Assembly: GCA_031272745.1 (NCBI GenBank)
Contig: JAISTF010000191.1
Span: 1-7,047, forward strand
DNA from: Eubacteriales Family XIII. Incertae Sedis bacterium
GTDB lineage: Bacteria; Bacillota; Clostridia; Peptostreptococcales; Anaerovoracaceae
Reading direction: 5' to 3'
Length of the DNA stretch: 7,047 bases
Below are positions 1 through 5,896 of this stretch, piece after piece (positions within the stretch are counted from its first letter, which is position 1; each line of letters opens with the position of its first letter). The notes below the pieces were generated by a model. That model saw nothing but the letters and a program-made list of their open reading frames with translations. It was not told the origin of the DNA and made no database searches. The position numbers and the translations under genes were made by a program.

Positions 1-87
1 GGCGCCTATACCGTCGAGCTTGTCAGCGAGCGGCGCTTTTCCTTTGCGGAACTCGGCACGGCGCCGAGAGCCGTCGCGGCGCCGTGA
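1..87 (+). CDS. 3' end of an unidentified plus-strand gene (partial)
   Basis: Reading from base 1, an open frame of 28 codons ends at TGA 85-87. The visible tail begins GAYTVELVSERRF and ends in an Ala/Pro-rich stretch (RAVAAP). The GxYTVxL start looks like a terminal beta strand, as in many beta-sandwich domains, including the C-terminal sugar-binding domain of some Wzt proteins, but this is too little to identify the family. It converges on the minus-strand glycosyltransferase gene that ends at 113, with only 25 nt between the two stop codons. A perfect inverted repeat overlaps the stop codon. That this is a real coding tail is inferred from the stop lying exactly in the gap before the next gene; it could be a chance open frame. 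Confidence 0.45.
   Translation, partial: GAYTVELVSERRFSFAELGTAPRAVAAP
57..86. terminator. GC-rich perfect inverted repeat at the convergent gene ends (possible terminator hairpin)
   Basis: CACGGCGCCG at 57-66 is repeated inverted as CGGCGCCGTG at 77-86, giving a 10-bp perfect stem with a 10-nt loop. It overlaps the stop codon (85-87) of the partial plus-strand gene and lies just past the end of the minus-strand glycosyltransferase gene, so it could slow or end transcription from both sides. No T-tract follows on either strand, so it is not a canonical intrinsic terminator. It may be chance in GC-rich sequence. Confidence 0.3.
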
Positions 88-112
88 GGCCGGCGGACGC
101 GGCGGGGCGCCC

Positions 113-901
113 CTACGCCGTTTCGTTGCTCTTCATCCCGCCGCTGTAGGCGCGGTGGATGGCCCGGGCGATGCCGTCGGGCCAGTATTTTCGGAACATG
201 TCAAGATCCTCGGCCGCGCGCACACCGCTCCGGATGGAATGGGTCGTCTCGGAGCCCTCGTGGATGCGATGGCCGAGCAACGGCTCGCGCACATAAAGGA
301 ACGCCCCGGATTCCCGCGCGAGGCGATACCAGGCTTCCCAGTCGAGGTCATTCTTGTAAACGTCCGTGAAACGGAAATCGGGGAACCGCGCCTTGTGGTA
401 GGTGACGGCGGGGCAGCTGATCGGGCAGCCGAGGGACAGCATGCGGTTGCGCACCCAGCGGCTGCGCGGAAACCAGCCGATCGGCGCGTTCATCGCGCGC
501 TTGATGCGCAGCAGCTTGTTCGCGTAGACGCGGCCTTCCGGCCTGATTTCGAAATAATCGGTATAGCACAACACCGCATCGGGATGCCGGGCATATGCCG
601 CGAGCGTTCGCTCTGTGAACACGGGCTCGTACACGTCGTCCTGGTGCGCGAGCGTCACGAGATCCGTTCCGGCTGTCTCGTAAGCGAAATTCCAATCGCC
701 CGCGATGCCGGCCGCCGTCGGGTTGACATGGAGCGGCAGGCCGTGGCGCGCCGCGATTTCCCGCACGCCGTCCGTCGGCGTCGACGTCGCGATCGCGATC
801 GGGCTCTGCGTCGTCTGCGCGCGCAGGCAGGCGATCAAATCCTCAAGGTAGGGCGAGTCCTTGTAGGCGCAGATGACGAAGCTGTGCAAGAGTCCCGCCA
901 T
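113..901 (-). CDS. Glycosyltransferase family 2 (GT-A fold)
   Basis: Encodes 262 aa, an inverting, nucleotide-sugar-using glycosyltransferase expected at the cytoplasmic face of the membrane. The N-terminus has the GT2 first strand (SFVICAYKDSPYL, residues 7-19), then AGDWNFAY (67-74), a motif common in this subgroup. The metal/nucleotide-binding acidic cluster is HQDDVYEP (86-93). A DLDWEAWYRLA stretch (185-195) lies where the catalytic base region is expected, and HRIHEGSETT (211-220) follows. There are no clear membrane segments, so it should be soluble or peripheral. The ATG at 901 starts 3 nt after the stop of the upstream GT-C gene, with GGAG about 9 nt before it inside that gene, so the two are probably co-transcribed and translationally coupled. 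Sugar donor and acceptor cannot be told. A role in wall polysaccharide or O-antigen assembly is inferred from the neighbours. Confidence 0.9.
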   Translation of the reverse strand: MAGLLHSFVICAYKDSPYLEDLIACLRAQTTQSPIAIATSTPTDGVREIAARHGLPLHVNPTAAGIAGDWNFAYETAGTDLVTLAHQDDVYEPVFTERTLAAYARHPDAVLCYTDYFEIRPEGRVYANKLLRIKRAMNAPIGWFPRSRWVRNRMLSLGCPISCPAVTYHKARFPDFRFTDVYKNDLDWEAWYRLARESGAFLYVREPLLGHRIHEGSETTHSIRSGVRAAEDLDMFRKYWPDGIARAIHRAYSGGMKSNETA

Positions 902-904
902 GCC

Positions 905-2440
905 TCACCACTCCTGCGTCGAAAACCAGTACAGCGGCGTTTCGTATTCGTCGAGGATTTTTTCCATATATCCTTTCTCGTCGAGCGCCGCAACGAGCTT
1001 TTCGATCTCGTCGTCGCCCGACAGCGGCTTGTACGCATGGTAAAACAGGATGTAGACGCCGCCTTTTTCGGATGCCTCGACGATGCGCTCGACGTCCCCG
1101 GCGAAGTCCCAGTTGCTGCCGAAGAGGATGTTGTCGTGCGAGACGTCGCCGATGCGATCCGTGTCATAGCCGATCTTGTATTTCAGGATCGGCGCCGCCG
1201 AATGGTAGCAGTAGAGCGTCTCGTCGTCGCGCATGGCTTCCTGCAGATACGCGATGAGCGGGTTCGCCTGGCACCCCGGCGTCAGCGTCCACTGCGCGCC
1301 GCGGCCGTAGTCGAGAAATCGCGCGTTCGGCACAAGCAGTACGAATGCGAGCAGGAGCGGAACCGCGGACTGCACGGCGCGGGCCGCCTTGCCCTGCGGG
1401 AGGGCGAAGCGCAGCGACGAAAGGAAGACGAACGCGTATACGAAGAGCAGCACGAAGGCAAACATCCACAGGCGGTTTTGCAGCGGGTACAGCGCCGCGC
1501 TCGAAGCGGCGAGCAACAGGACGCCCGCCACGCCGACCGCGAGCGTCGGCACATGGCGCCGCGCGAGCGAGACGAGGAAGCCCGCGCCTGCGAGCACAAG
1601 GACGAAGATGCGCAGCGAGCCGAGAGGTTCGAGCAGATTGTAGAACAGCCAATAATTTTTTTCCATCGCCGCTGCGTCGAAGAAGCGGAAGCTGAAGCGG
1701 TTTTCGCGCCAGTACCATTGCATGTCGCCGTCCGTCGCGATGGGCTCGAGCCACAGCTTGTAATTGAGCAGGAAGACCGCGAGGACGATCGCTCCCGCGA
1801 GGATCGCGAGCAGGATCGCGCGGCGGTCGCGCCTGCGGATCTTGAGCGCGAGCTCGACGATCAGGCAGCCGGCCGCGAAGAACGCGGCGGGCGTCGAAAA
1901 CAGCATGCTGACAGAGAAAGCGCCCGCGAGCAGGAGCGCCGGGATGCGATGGTTTCGATACAGATGGTACGCGAGCAGGACGACGAGGGCGAAGAGCGCG
2001 TCGCCCATATAGGGCTTGAACTCGCCGGAGTATCGCATGTAGTAGAGGAAGGTCGCGGAGACGGCGAGCGCGAAGACCGTGTAGAGCGGGCGCACGCCGT
2101 ATGACTTTCGCATCAGAATGCCCTGCGCGATGAGCATGAGCGCGAGGCAGACGAGCGAATAGACGCGCAGCACCCATTCGGACGTGCCGAACACGAACGT
2201 CAGCGCCTTCACGACGATGAGGTAGAGCGCGGGCGCGGTCTGCAGATTTGCGAGCGGCGGCGTGAGCATGCCCGCGAAGTCGCGGCCGACGACGTTTTCC
2301 GCGAGCAGCGCCTCGTCGTTCCACAGGGAGATGTCGAGCGAGAGCATGCGCACGCGCGCAACAATGCTCGCGAGGATCAGAATCGCGAACAGGATGCACA
2401 GGATTGTTTTGTAGTTCCACTCGATACGTTTCTTTATCAC
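905..2440 (-). CDS. Multispanning GT-C glycosyltransferase (ArnT/PMT-like membrane protein)
   Basis: Encodes 511 aa when begun at GTG 2440. It has many hydrophobic segments: the first at about residues 11-30, later ones near 94-110, 118-134, 148-161, 168-198, 209-225, 275-292, 298-318, 325-341 and 358-370. A soluble C-terminal part runs from about 375 to 511. The first outer loop carries SLWNDEALLAENV (38-50), matching the acidic Asp/Glu loop motif of GT-C enzymes. QTAPALYLIV (67-76) and GEFKPYMGD (139-147) also fit the family. Such enzymes transfer a sugar from a polyprenyl-phosphate donor on the outer side of the membrane. The frame stays open to 3271, but that extension is antisense to the neighbouring glycosyltransferase. 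GTG 2440 is the only plausible start before the first membrane helix; the next in-frame starts (GTG codon 30, ATG codon 32) would remove it. No Shine-Dalgarno site precedes GTG 2440. Substrate unknown. Confidence 0.88.
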   Translation of the reverse strand: MIKKRIEWNYKTILCILFAILILASIVARVRMLSLDISLWNDEALLAENVVGRDFAGMLTPPLANLQTAPALYLIVVKALTFVFGTSEWVLRVYSLVCLALMLIAQGILMRKSYGVRPLYTVFALAVSATFLYYMRYSGEFKPYMGDALFALVVLLAYHLYRNHRIPALLLAGAFSVSMLFSTPAAFFAAGCLIVELALKIRRRDRRAILLAILAGAIVLAVFLLNYKLWLEPIATDGDMQWYWRENRFSFRFFDAAAMEKNYWLFYNLLEPLGSLRIFVLVLAGAGFLVSLARRHVPTLAVGVAGVLLLAASSAALYPLQNRLWMFAFVLLFVYAFVFLSSLRFALPQGKAARAVQSAVPLLLAFVLLVPNARFLDYGRGAQWTLTPGCQANPLIAYLQEAMRDDETLYCYHSAAPILKYKIGYDTDRIGDVSHDNILFGSNWDFAGDVERIVEASEKGGVYILFYHAYKPLSGDDEIEKLVAALDEKGYMEKILDEYETPLYWFSTQEW

Positions 2441-2446
2441 AAAACA

Positions 2447-2455
2447 AGTATACCA
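2447..2455 (-). promoter_or_regulatory. Extended -10 promoter element for the minus-strand operon
   Basis: Read on the minus strand, 2455 to 2447 is TGGTATACT, a perfect TGn extended -10 followed by TATACT (5 of 6 to the sigma-70 consensus). The expected transcription start is about 2440, the same base as the GTG start of the GT-C gene. No good -35 is visible at normal spacing, which extended -10 promoters tolerate. It abuts the plus-strand -10 with no gap. Confidence 0.6.
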
Positions 2456-2464
2456 TGATATACT
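2456..2464 (+). promoter_or_regulatory. Extended -10 promoter element for the plus-strand operon
   Basis: TGATATACT is a perfect TGn extended -10 with TATACT as the hexamer. A weak -35 candidate, TTATCA at 2434-2439, has a long 19-nt spacer. Transcription would start near 2471. It is the only strong promoter candidate I see for the plus-strand genes, which follow with overlaps or gaps of 15 nt or less. Confidence 0.6.
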
Positions 2465-3418
2465 ATGCGGGAAATGGAAAGCGATGTGAAAACAAAAGTA
2501 GCGGTGCTCATTCCGTGTTACAACGAGGCGGCGACAATCGCGAAGGTCGTGGCCGACTACCGCGCGGCGCTGCCGGACGCGGACATCTATGTCTACGACA
2601 ACAATTCGAGCGACGGGACGGACGCGATCGCGGAGGGGGCCGGCGCGATCGTGCGCTACGAGCGCAAGCAGGGCAAGGGCAATGTGATCCGCACGATGTT
2701 CCGCGAGATCGACGCGGATTGTTATTTGATGATCGACGGGGACGACACGTATCCGGCCGAGGACGCGCGGGCGATGGTGGCGAAGGTGCTCGAAGAGGGC
2801 GCGGACATGGTCGTCGGCGACCGGCTGTCCGGCGCGTATTTCACGGAGAACAAGAGGCCGTTCCACAATACGGGCAACGTGACCGTGAAGAAGCTCGTGA
2901 ACCGCCTGTTCCACGGCAATGTGGACGACATCATGACGGGCTACCGCGCGTTTTCGCCGCTGTTTGTGAAGACGTTCCCCGTGCTGTCGGAGGGCTTCGA
3001 AATCGAGACGGAGATGACGATTCACGCGCTCGACAAAAACATGAACCTCGCGACCGTGGCCGTCGGCTACCGCGACCGGCCCGAGGGCAGCGAGTCGAAG
3101 CTCAACACGGTGTCCGACGGCATCAAGGTGCTGAAGACGATTCTTCTGCTCTACAAAAACTACAAGCCGATGCGATTTTTCAGCCTGCTTGCGGTCATTT
3201 GCTTCATCGTGGCGCTCGCGATTTTCATTCCGCAGATGGTCGGCTTCGCGCAGATCGGCGAGGTGCCGCACGGCATGACGCTCATCGCGGCGGGGTTCAT
3301 CTTCGTCGTCGGATTGCTGCTGTTGATCTGCGGCTTCATCCTCGACACGGTGACGCAGGGGCGCCGCCAGGATTTCGAGGTGCGCATGAACATGCTGGAG
3401 CTGCTGTTGAAACGGTAA
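2465..3418 (+). CDS. Polyprenyl-phosphate glycosyltransferase (GtrB/DPM1-like GT2) with two C-terminal membrane helices
   Basis: Encodes 317 aa from the first ATG. The likely reaction transfers a hexose from a nucleotide sugar to polyprenyl phosphate, at the inner face of the membrane. Visible GT2 motifs are VLIPCYNE (14-21), DNNSSDGT (45-52), the metal-binding DGDDTYP (91-97), MTGYRAFS (157-164), FEIETEM (178-184) and YRDRPEGSESKL (202-213), the last two typical of the GtrB/DPM branch. Two hydrophobic helices follow (about 237-255 and 271-293), as in GtrB. The listed start is the first in-frame ATG, but it directly follows the -10 hexamer and has no Shine-Dalgarno site. ATG 2474, or GTG 2486 (product VKTKVAVLIPCYNE, which matches the usual family N-terminus), is more likely. 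It heads the plus-strand operon and is divergent from the GT-C gene, its probable functional partner. Sugar unknown. Confidence 0.9.
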   Translation: MREMESDVKTKVAVLIPCYNEAATIAKVVADYRAALPDADIYVYDNNSSDGTDAIAEGAGAIVRYERKQGKGNVIRTMFREIDADCYLMIDGDDTYPAEDARAMVAKVLEEGADMVVGDRLSGAYFTENKRPFHNTGNVTVKKLVNRLFHGNVDDIMTGYRAFSPLFVKTFPVLSEGFEIETEMTIHALDKNMNLATVAVGYRDRPEGSESKLNTVSDGIKVLKTILLLYKNYKPMRFFSLLAVICFIVALAIFIPQMVGFAQIGEVPHGMTLIAAGFIFVVGLLLLICGFILDTVTQGRRQDFEVRMNMLELLLKR

Positions 3419-3421
3419 GGC

Positions 3422-4237
3422 ATGCAGACGTTCCGAACGATTCTACTCCAGCACATCGTCTGGCGGCACCAGCTGCTGAAGCTCGCGCGCGCGGACATCG
3501 TGAAGACGTACTCGGGCTCCGCGCTCGGCTGGGCGTGGGCGATCCTCAAGCCGGCCGTCACGATCTTCGTCTTCTGGTTCGCGTTTGACATCGGGCTGCG
3601 CATCGGGCGCGGGCAGGACTACGCGGGCTATCCGTTCATCCTCTGGTTCATGGCCGGCATGATTCCTTGGTTTTTCATGGACGAGATGCTGACTGAGGGG
3701 GCGAACGCGCTGCGCGACTACCATTACCTCGTGACGAAGATGCGTTTTCCGATCGCGACGATCCCGACGTTCGTGAGCCTGTCGAAGCTGCTCATTCATC
3801 TATGTTTGATCGGCGTGACCGTCGTGTTTTTCCTGTGCTACGGCTACGCGCCGGACCGCTACCTGTTGCAGCTGCCGATCTATATGCTTCTCATGCTGCT
3901 GTTTTTCATCGCGTGGTCGCAGTTTGCGTGTCTGCTCGGCGCGATGAGCCGCGACTTCTACAACCTCGTCGGCGCGATGACGCAGGCGCTGTTCTGGCTG
4001 TCGGGCATCCTCTACGACGTGCATACGATGGACGTGCCCGAGTGGCTGCGCATCATCCTGCTGTTCAATCCCATCACGTTCGTGGCCAACGGTTATCGAA
4101 ATATCTTCATCTATAAGGTATGGATATGGGAAGAGCCGGACGTGCTCCTGTATTTCCTCATCGTGCTCTGCGTCATGACGGTGCTCGCGACGCGAACGTA
4201 CGCCAAGCTGTACAGGGAGGTGCCCGATGTCCTCTGA
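3422..4237 (+). CDS. ABC-2 polysaccharide exporter permease (Wzm/RgpC/TagG type)
   Basis: Encodes 271 aa, close to the usual length for this family. The N-terminal cytoplasmic segment ARADIVKTYSGSALGWAWA (22-40) is the conserved interface helix of Wzm/TagG permeases. About six membrane segments follow (roughly 41-59, 72-90, 115-140, 150-172, 180-200, 240-258). NPITFVANGYRNIFIYK (216-232), before the last helix, is also typical. It should pair with the ATPase encoded next, as a dimer of each, to move a lipid-linked polysaccharide across the membrane. ATG 3422 lies 3 nt after the previous stop; the ribosome site is weak (TAAGG just upstream), suggesting coupled translation. Its 3' end overlaps the ATPase gene by 11 nt. 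The symbol wzm or rgpC would suit, but the polymer is not proven. Confidence 0.93.
   Translation: MQTFRTILLQHIVWRHQLLKLARADIVKTYSGSALGWAWAILKPAVTIFVFWFAFDIGLRIGRGQDYAGYPFILWFMAGMIPWFFMDEMLTEGANALRDYHYLVTKMRFPIATIPTFVSLSKLLIHLCLIGVTVVFFLCYGYAPDRYLLQLPIYMLLMLLFFIAWSQFACLLGAMSRDFYNLVGAMTQALFWLSGILYDVHTMDVPEWLRIILLFNPITFVANGYRNIFIYKVWIWEEPDVLLYFLIVLCVMTVLATRTYAKLYREVPDVL
4214..4220 (+). promoter_or_regulatory. Strong ribosome binding site for the exporter ATPase
   Basis: AGGGAGG lies 6 nt before ATG 4227, inside the end of the permease gene. It fixes the ATPase start and hence the 11-nt overlap between the two exporter genes. Confidence 0.8.
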
Positions 4238-4961
4238 CAAAGTCGTCGTGCGGTTTCGGGGCGTGCGGAAGCTGTACAAGCTGTTCGCGAGCGACAAGAA
4301 GCGGCTCCTCGCCGTGTTCCTGCCGCATATTCCTTATTCCGAGAAATGGGCGGTGGACGGCATCGACTTCGAGATCCGCCAAGGCGAGTCGGTCGCGATC
4401 TTCGGCGTGAACGGCGCGGGCAAGTCGACGGTGCTGAAGATGGTGACGGGCGTGACGTACCCGACGGAAGGCGACATCTTCGTCGACGGGCGCGTGAGCG
4501 CGCTGCTCGAGCTGACGGCGGGGTTTGACTCCGAGCTGACGGGGCGCGAAAACGTCGTGCTGAAATGCCAGCTGATGGGGATGCGCGACGAGGAGATCGC
4601 GGCGAAGATGCAGGACATCATCGACTTCGCGGAGATCGGCGAATACATCGACCAGCCGACGCGGACGTTTTCCTCGGGCATGCTCGCGCGGCTCGGCTTC
4701 GGCATCAGCGTGACGACGGACCCGGAAATCTTCATCGTCGACGAGGCGCTGTCGGTCGGCGACTCGCGGTTCCAAGCGAAGTGCGTGCGCAAGGTGCGCG
4801 AGATCATCGAGCGAGACCAGGTGACGCTGCTGTTCGTGACGCACGCGACGGAGACGGCGGCGCGGTTTTGCGAGCGCGGCATCGTGATGAAGGACGGGCG
4901 GATCGTGTTTGACGGGGCGATCTCGGACGCGGTGGCGCTGTACGAGGGGGGCGGGTATTGA
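4227..4961 (+). CDS. ABC polysaccharide exporter ATP-binding protein (Wzt/RgpD/TagH type, short form)
   Basis: Encodes 244 aa. Walker A is GVNGAGKST (60-68). ALLELTAGFDSELTGREN (92-109) is the stretch characteristic of Wzt/TagH/KpsT ATPases. The signature region is FSSGMLARLGFGIS (148-161), Walker B with catalytic Glu is IFIVDEALSVGD (168-179, Glu173), and the switch His is in FVTHA (His206). It powers the permease encoded immediately upstream. The protein ends soon after the nucleotide-binding domain, so it lacks the C-terminal carbohydrate-binding domain of E. coli O8/O9a Wzt. Export is therefore unlikely to need recognition of a chain-end cap by this subunit. Its stop overlaps the next start as TTGA at 4958-4961. 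Confidence 0.95.
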   Translation: MSSDKVVVRFRGVRKLYKLFASDKKRLLAVFLPHIPYSEKWAVDGIDFEIRQGESVAIFGVNGAGKSTVLKMVTGVTYPTEGDIFVDGRVSALLELTAGFDSELTGRENVVLKCQLMGMRDEEIAAKMQDIIDFAEIGEYIDQPTRTFSSGMLARLGFGISVTTDPEIFIVDEALSVGDSRFQAKCVRKVREIIERDQVTLLFVTHATETAARFCERGIVMKDGRIVFDGAISDAVALYEGGGY

Positions 4962-5896
4962 ACCGGGCGGCGGTATTCGTGTTTTTCGACAAGCAGGGCG
5001 TCGCGGACGCTTATGTCGACTATTTTCTGCGCAGCCTCGGGGAGGTATGCGGGCGCGTCGTCGTCGTCGTGAACGGGGCGTTGACGGACGCGGCGAGGGA
5101 GATGTTTCTGCGCCATACGGCGTCGGCGGACGATTTGATCGTGCGCGGCAACGAGGGGTTCGACGCATGGGCGTACAAGGCCGGCATCGAGCACATCGGC
5201 CGGGAAGCGGCATCGTCCTTGGATGAGCTGGTCATCGCGAACGACACGGTCTTCGGGCCGTTCTATCCGTTTGCCGAGGTGTTCGGCGAGATGGAGCGGG
5301 AGCGGCCGGAGCTCGGGTTTTGGGGGCTGACGAAGCACGCGGCGTACGAGCGCGAAGACCTCGTGACGCGCAACAGCCCGCTCGGCTACGTGCCCGCGCA
5401 TCTGCAGGCGTATTTCGTCGCCTTCCGGAAGGCGGCGCTCGCGTCGGACGCGTTTTGGCAGTTTTGGACGCAGCTCCTGCCGATCGCGAAATATGAGGAG
5501 GCAATCGGGAAGTTCGAGACGCTGTTGACGCAGTCGCTGGAAAACGCGGGGTTTGCGTGGGACAGCTTCGTGCAGGTGGCGGAAGTCGCGACGGACGATC
5601 CGAATTTCACGCTCTACTGCCCGGCGACGCTGCTGCGCGACTGCCGCATGCCCGTGCTGAAGGCTCGCGTGTTCAAGCAGGACACGCTGTCGTTGAACGC
5701 CGGCGAGCAGCCGCGCGACGCGTACGATTATGTGAAATACGAGACGGACTACGACGAGGACATGATCCTCGCGTCGCTGATTCGCAAGGTCGGGCAGTAC
5801 CAGATCGTGAAGTCGCTGTGCCTGACGTACATCCTGCCGCGGGATTTTGCGATGCGCGGGCGGCGCTGCTCATGCATATTTTTTACGAGGACATGA
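4958..5896 (+). CDS. rgpF: Rhamnan synthesis protein F (RgpF-like), N-terminal half, frameshifted
   Basis: This open frame of 312 codons holds the N-terminal half of an RgpF-family protein (Pfam Rhamnan synthesis F), used in making rhamnose polymers. Family features include AVFVFFDKQGVADAYVDYF (5-23), RGNEGFDAWAYKAG (63-76), ELVIANDTVFGPFYP (90-104), FWGLTKH (121-127) and HLQAYFVAFRK (148-158). The start is TTG, overlapping the ATPase stop in a TTGA junction, with GAGG about 10 nt upstream; no ATG lies near enough to be better. Family similarity runs to about residue 301; the remaining 11 residues (RRCSCIFFTRT) look like out-of-frame read-through before a TGA. The C-terminal half continues in the -1 frame, so native function would need the frame restored. 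The exact sugar transferred is not shown by the sequence. Confidence 0.85.
   Translation: MNRAAVFVFFDKQGVADAYVDYFLRSLGEVCGRVVVVVNGALTDAAREMFLRHTASADDLIVRGNEGFDAWAYKAGIEHIGREAASSLDELVIANDTVFGPFYPFAEVFGEMERERPELGFWGLTKHAAYEREDLVTRNSPLGYVPAHLQAYFVAFRKAALASDAFWQFWTQLLPIAKYEEAIGKFETLLTQSLENAGFAWDSFVQVAEVATDDPNFTLYCPATLLRDCRMPVLKARVFKQDTLSLNAGEQPRDAYDYVKYETDYDEDMILASLIRKVGQYQIVKSLCLTYILPRDFAMRGRRCSCIFFTRT
5858..5860 (+). other. Probable single-base frameshift site within rgpF (GGG run)
   Basis: Reading shifts here from the N-terminal rgpF frame to the C-terminal one. Adding one G to this run gives FAMRGAALLMHIFYEDM, which joins the two halves smoothly and matches the hydrophobic strand plus H-x-[FY]-Y pattern expected at the start of the second RgpF domain. 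The corrected gene (4958-6888) would have exactly 644 codons including the stop, or 643 aa, in the family's usual range. It may be a real mutation, phase variation or a sequencing/assembly error. Confidence 0.7.

Larger units (their letters stand above)
2447..2464. repeat. 18-bp near-palindrome spanning both -10 elements
   Basis: AGTATA (2447-2452) and TATACT (2459-2464) are exact inverted copies around CCATGA. Over all 18 bp, eight of nine symmetric base pairs match; only 2453/2458 does not. The symmetry places the two -10 elements back to back. The same palindrome could also be an operator for a dimeric regulator, but nothing in the window shows one. Confidence 0.65.

Noticed and set aside
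104..113. GGGGCGCCCC palindrome between the convergent genes as an operator or terminator
   Set aside because: It is self-complementary with no loop and no T-tract, and such short GC palindromes are common in this sequence.
20..2104. Very long open frame on the plus strand (694 codons) across the glycosyltransferase genes
   Set aside because: It is antisense to the two well-supported minus-strand genes, is rich in Arg, His and Glu with no recognisable domain, and is an expected result of the strong codon bias in GC-rich DNA.
1164..2456. Minus-strand ATG frame (430 codons) beginning at 2456, close to the promoter
   Set aside because: Its product is an Arg-rich low-complexity string without motifs, while the other minus frame over the same bases gives a clear multispanning GT-C protein.
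2441..3271. Extension of the GT-C frame upstream to an ATG at 3271
   Set aside because: The added residues are antisense to the conserved GtrB-like gene and have no resemblance to a GT-C N-terminus; the first membrane helix begins just after GTG 2440.
5879..5884. T6 run as a programmed -1 frameshift site joining the rgpF halves
   Set aside because: A shift here would keep RRCSCIFF in place of the expected AALLMHIF strand, and the codon phase does not form a standard X-XXY-YYZ heptamer. The GGG run upstream gives a much better join.
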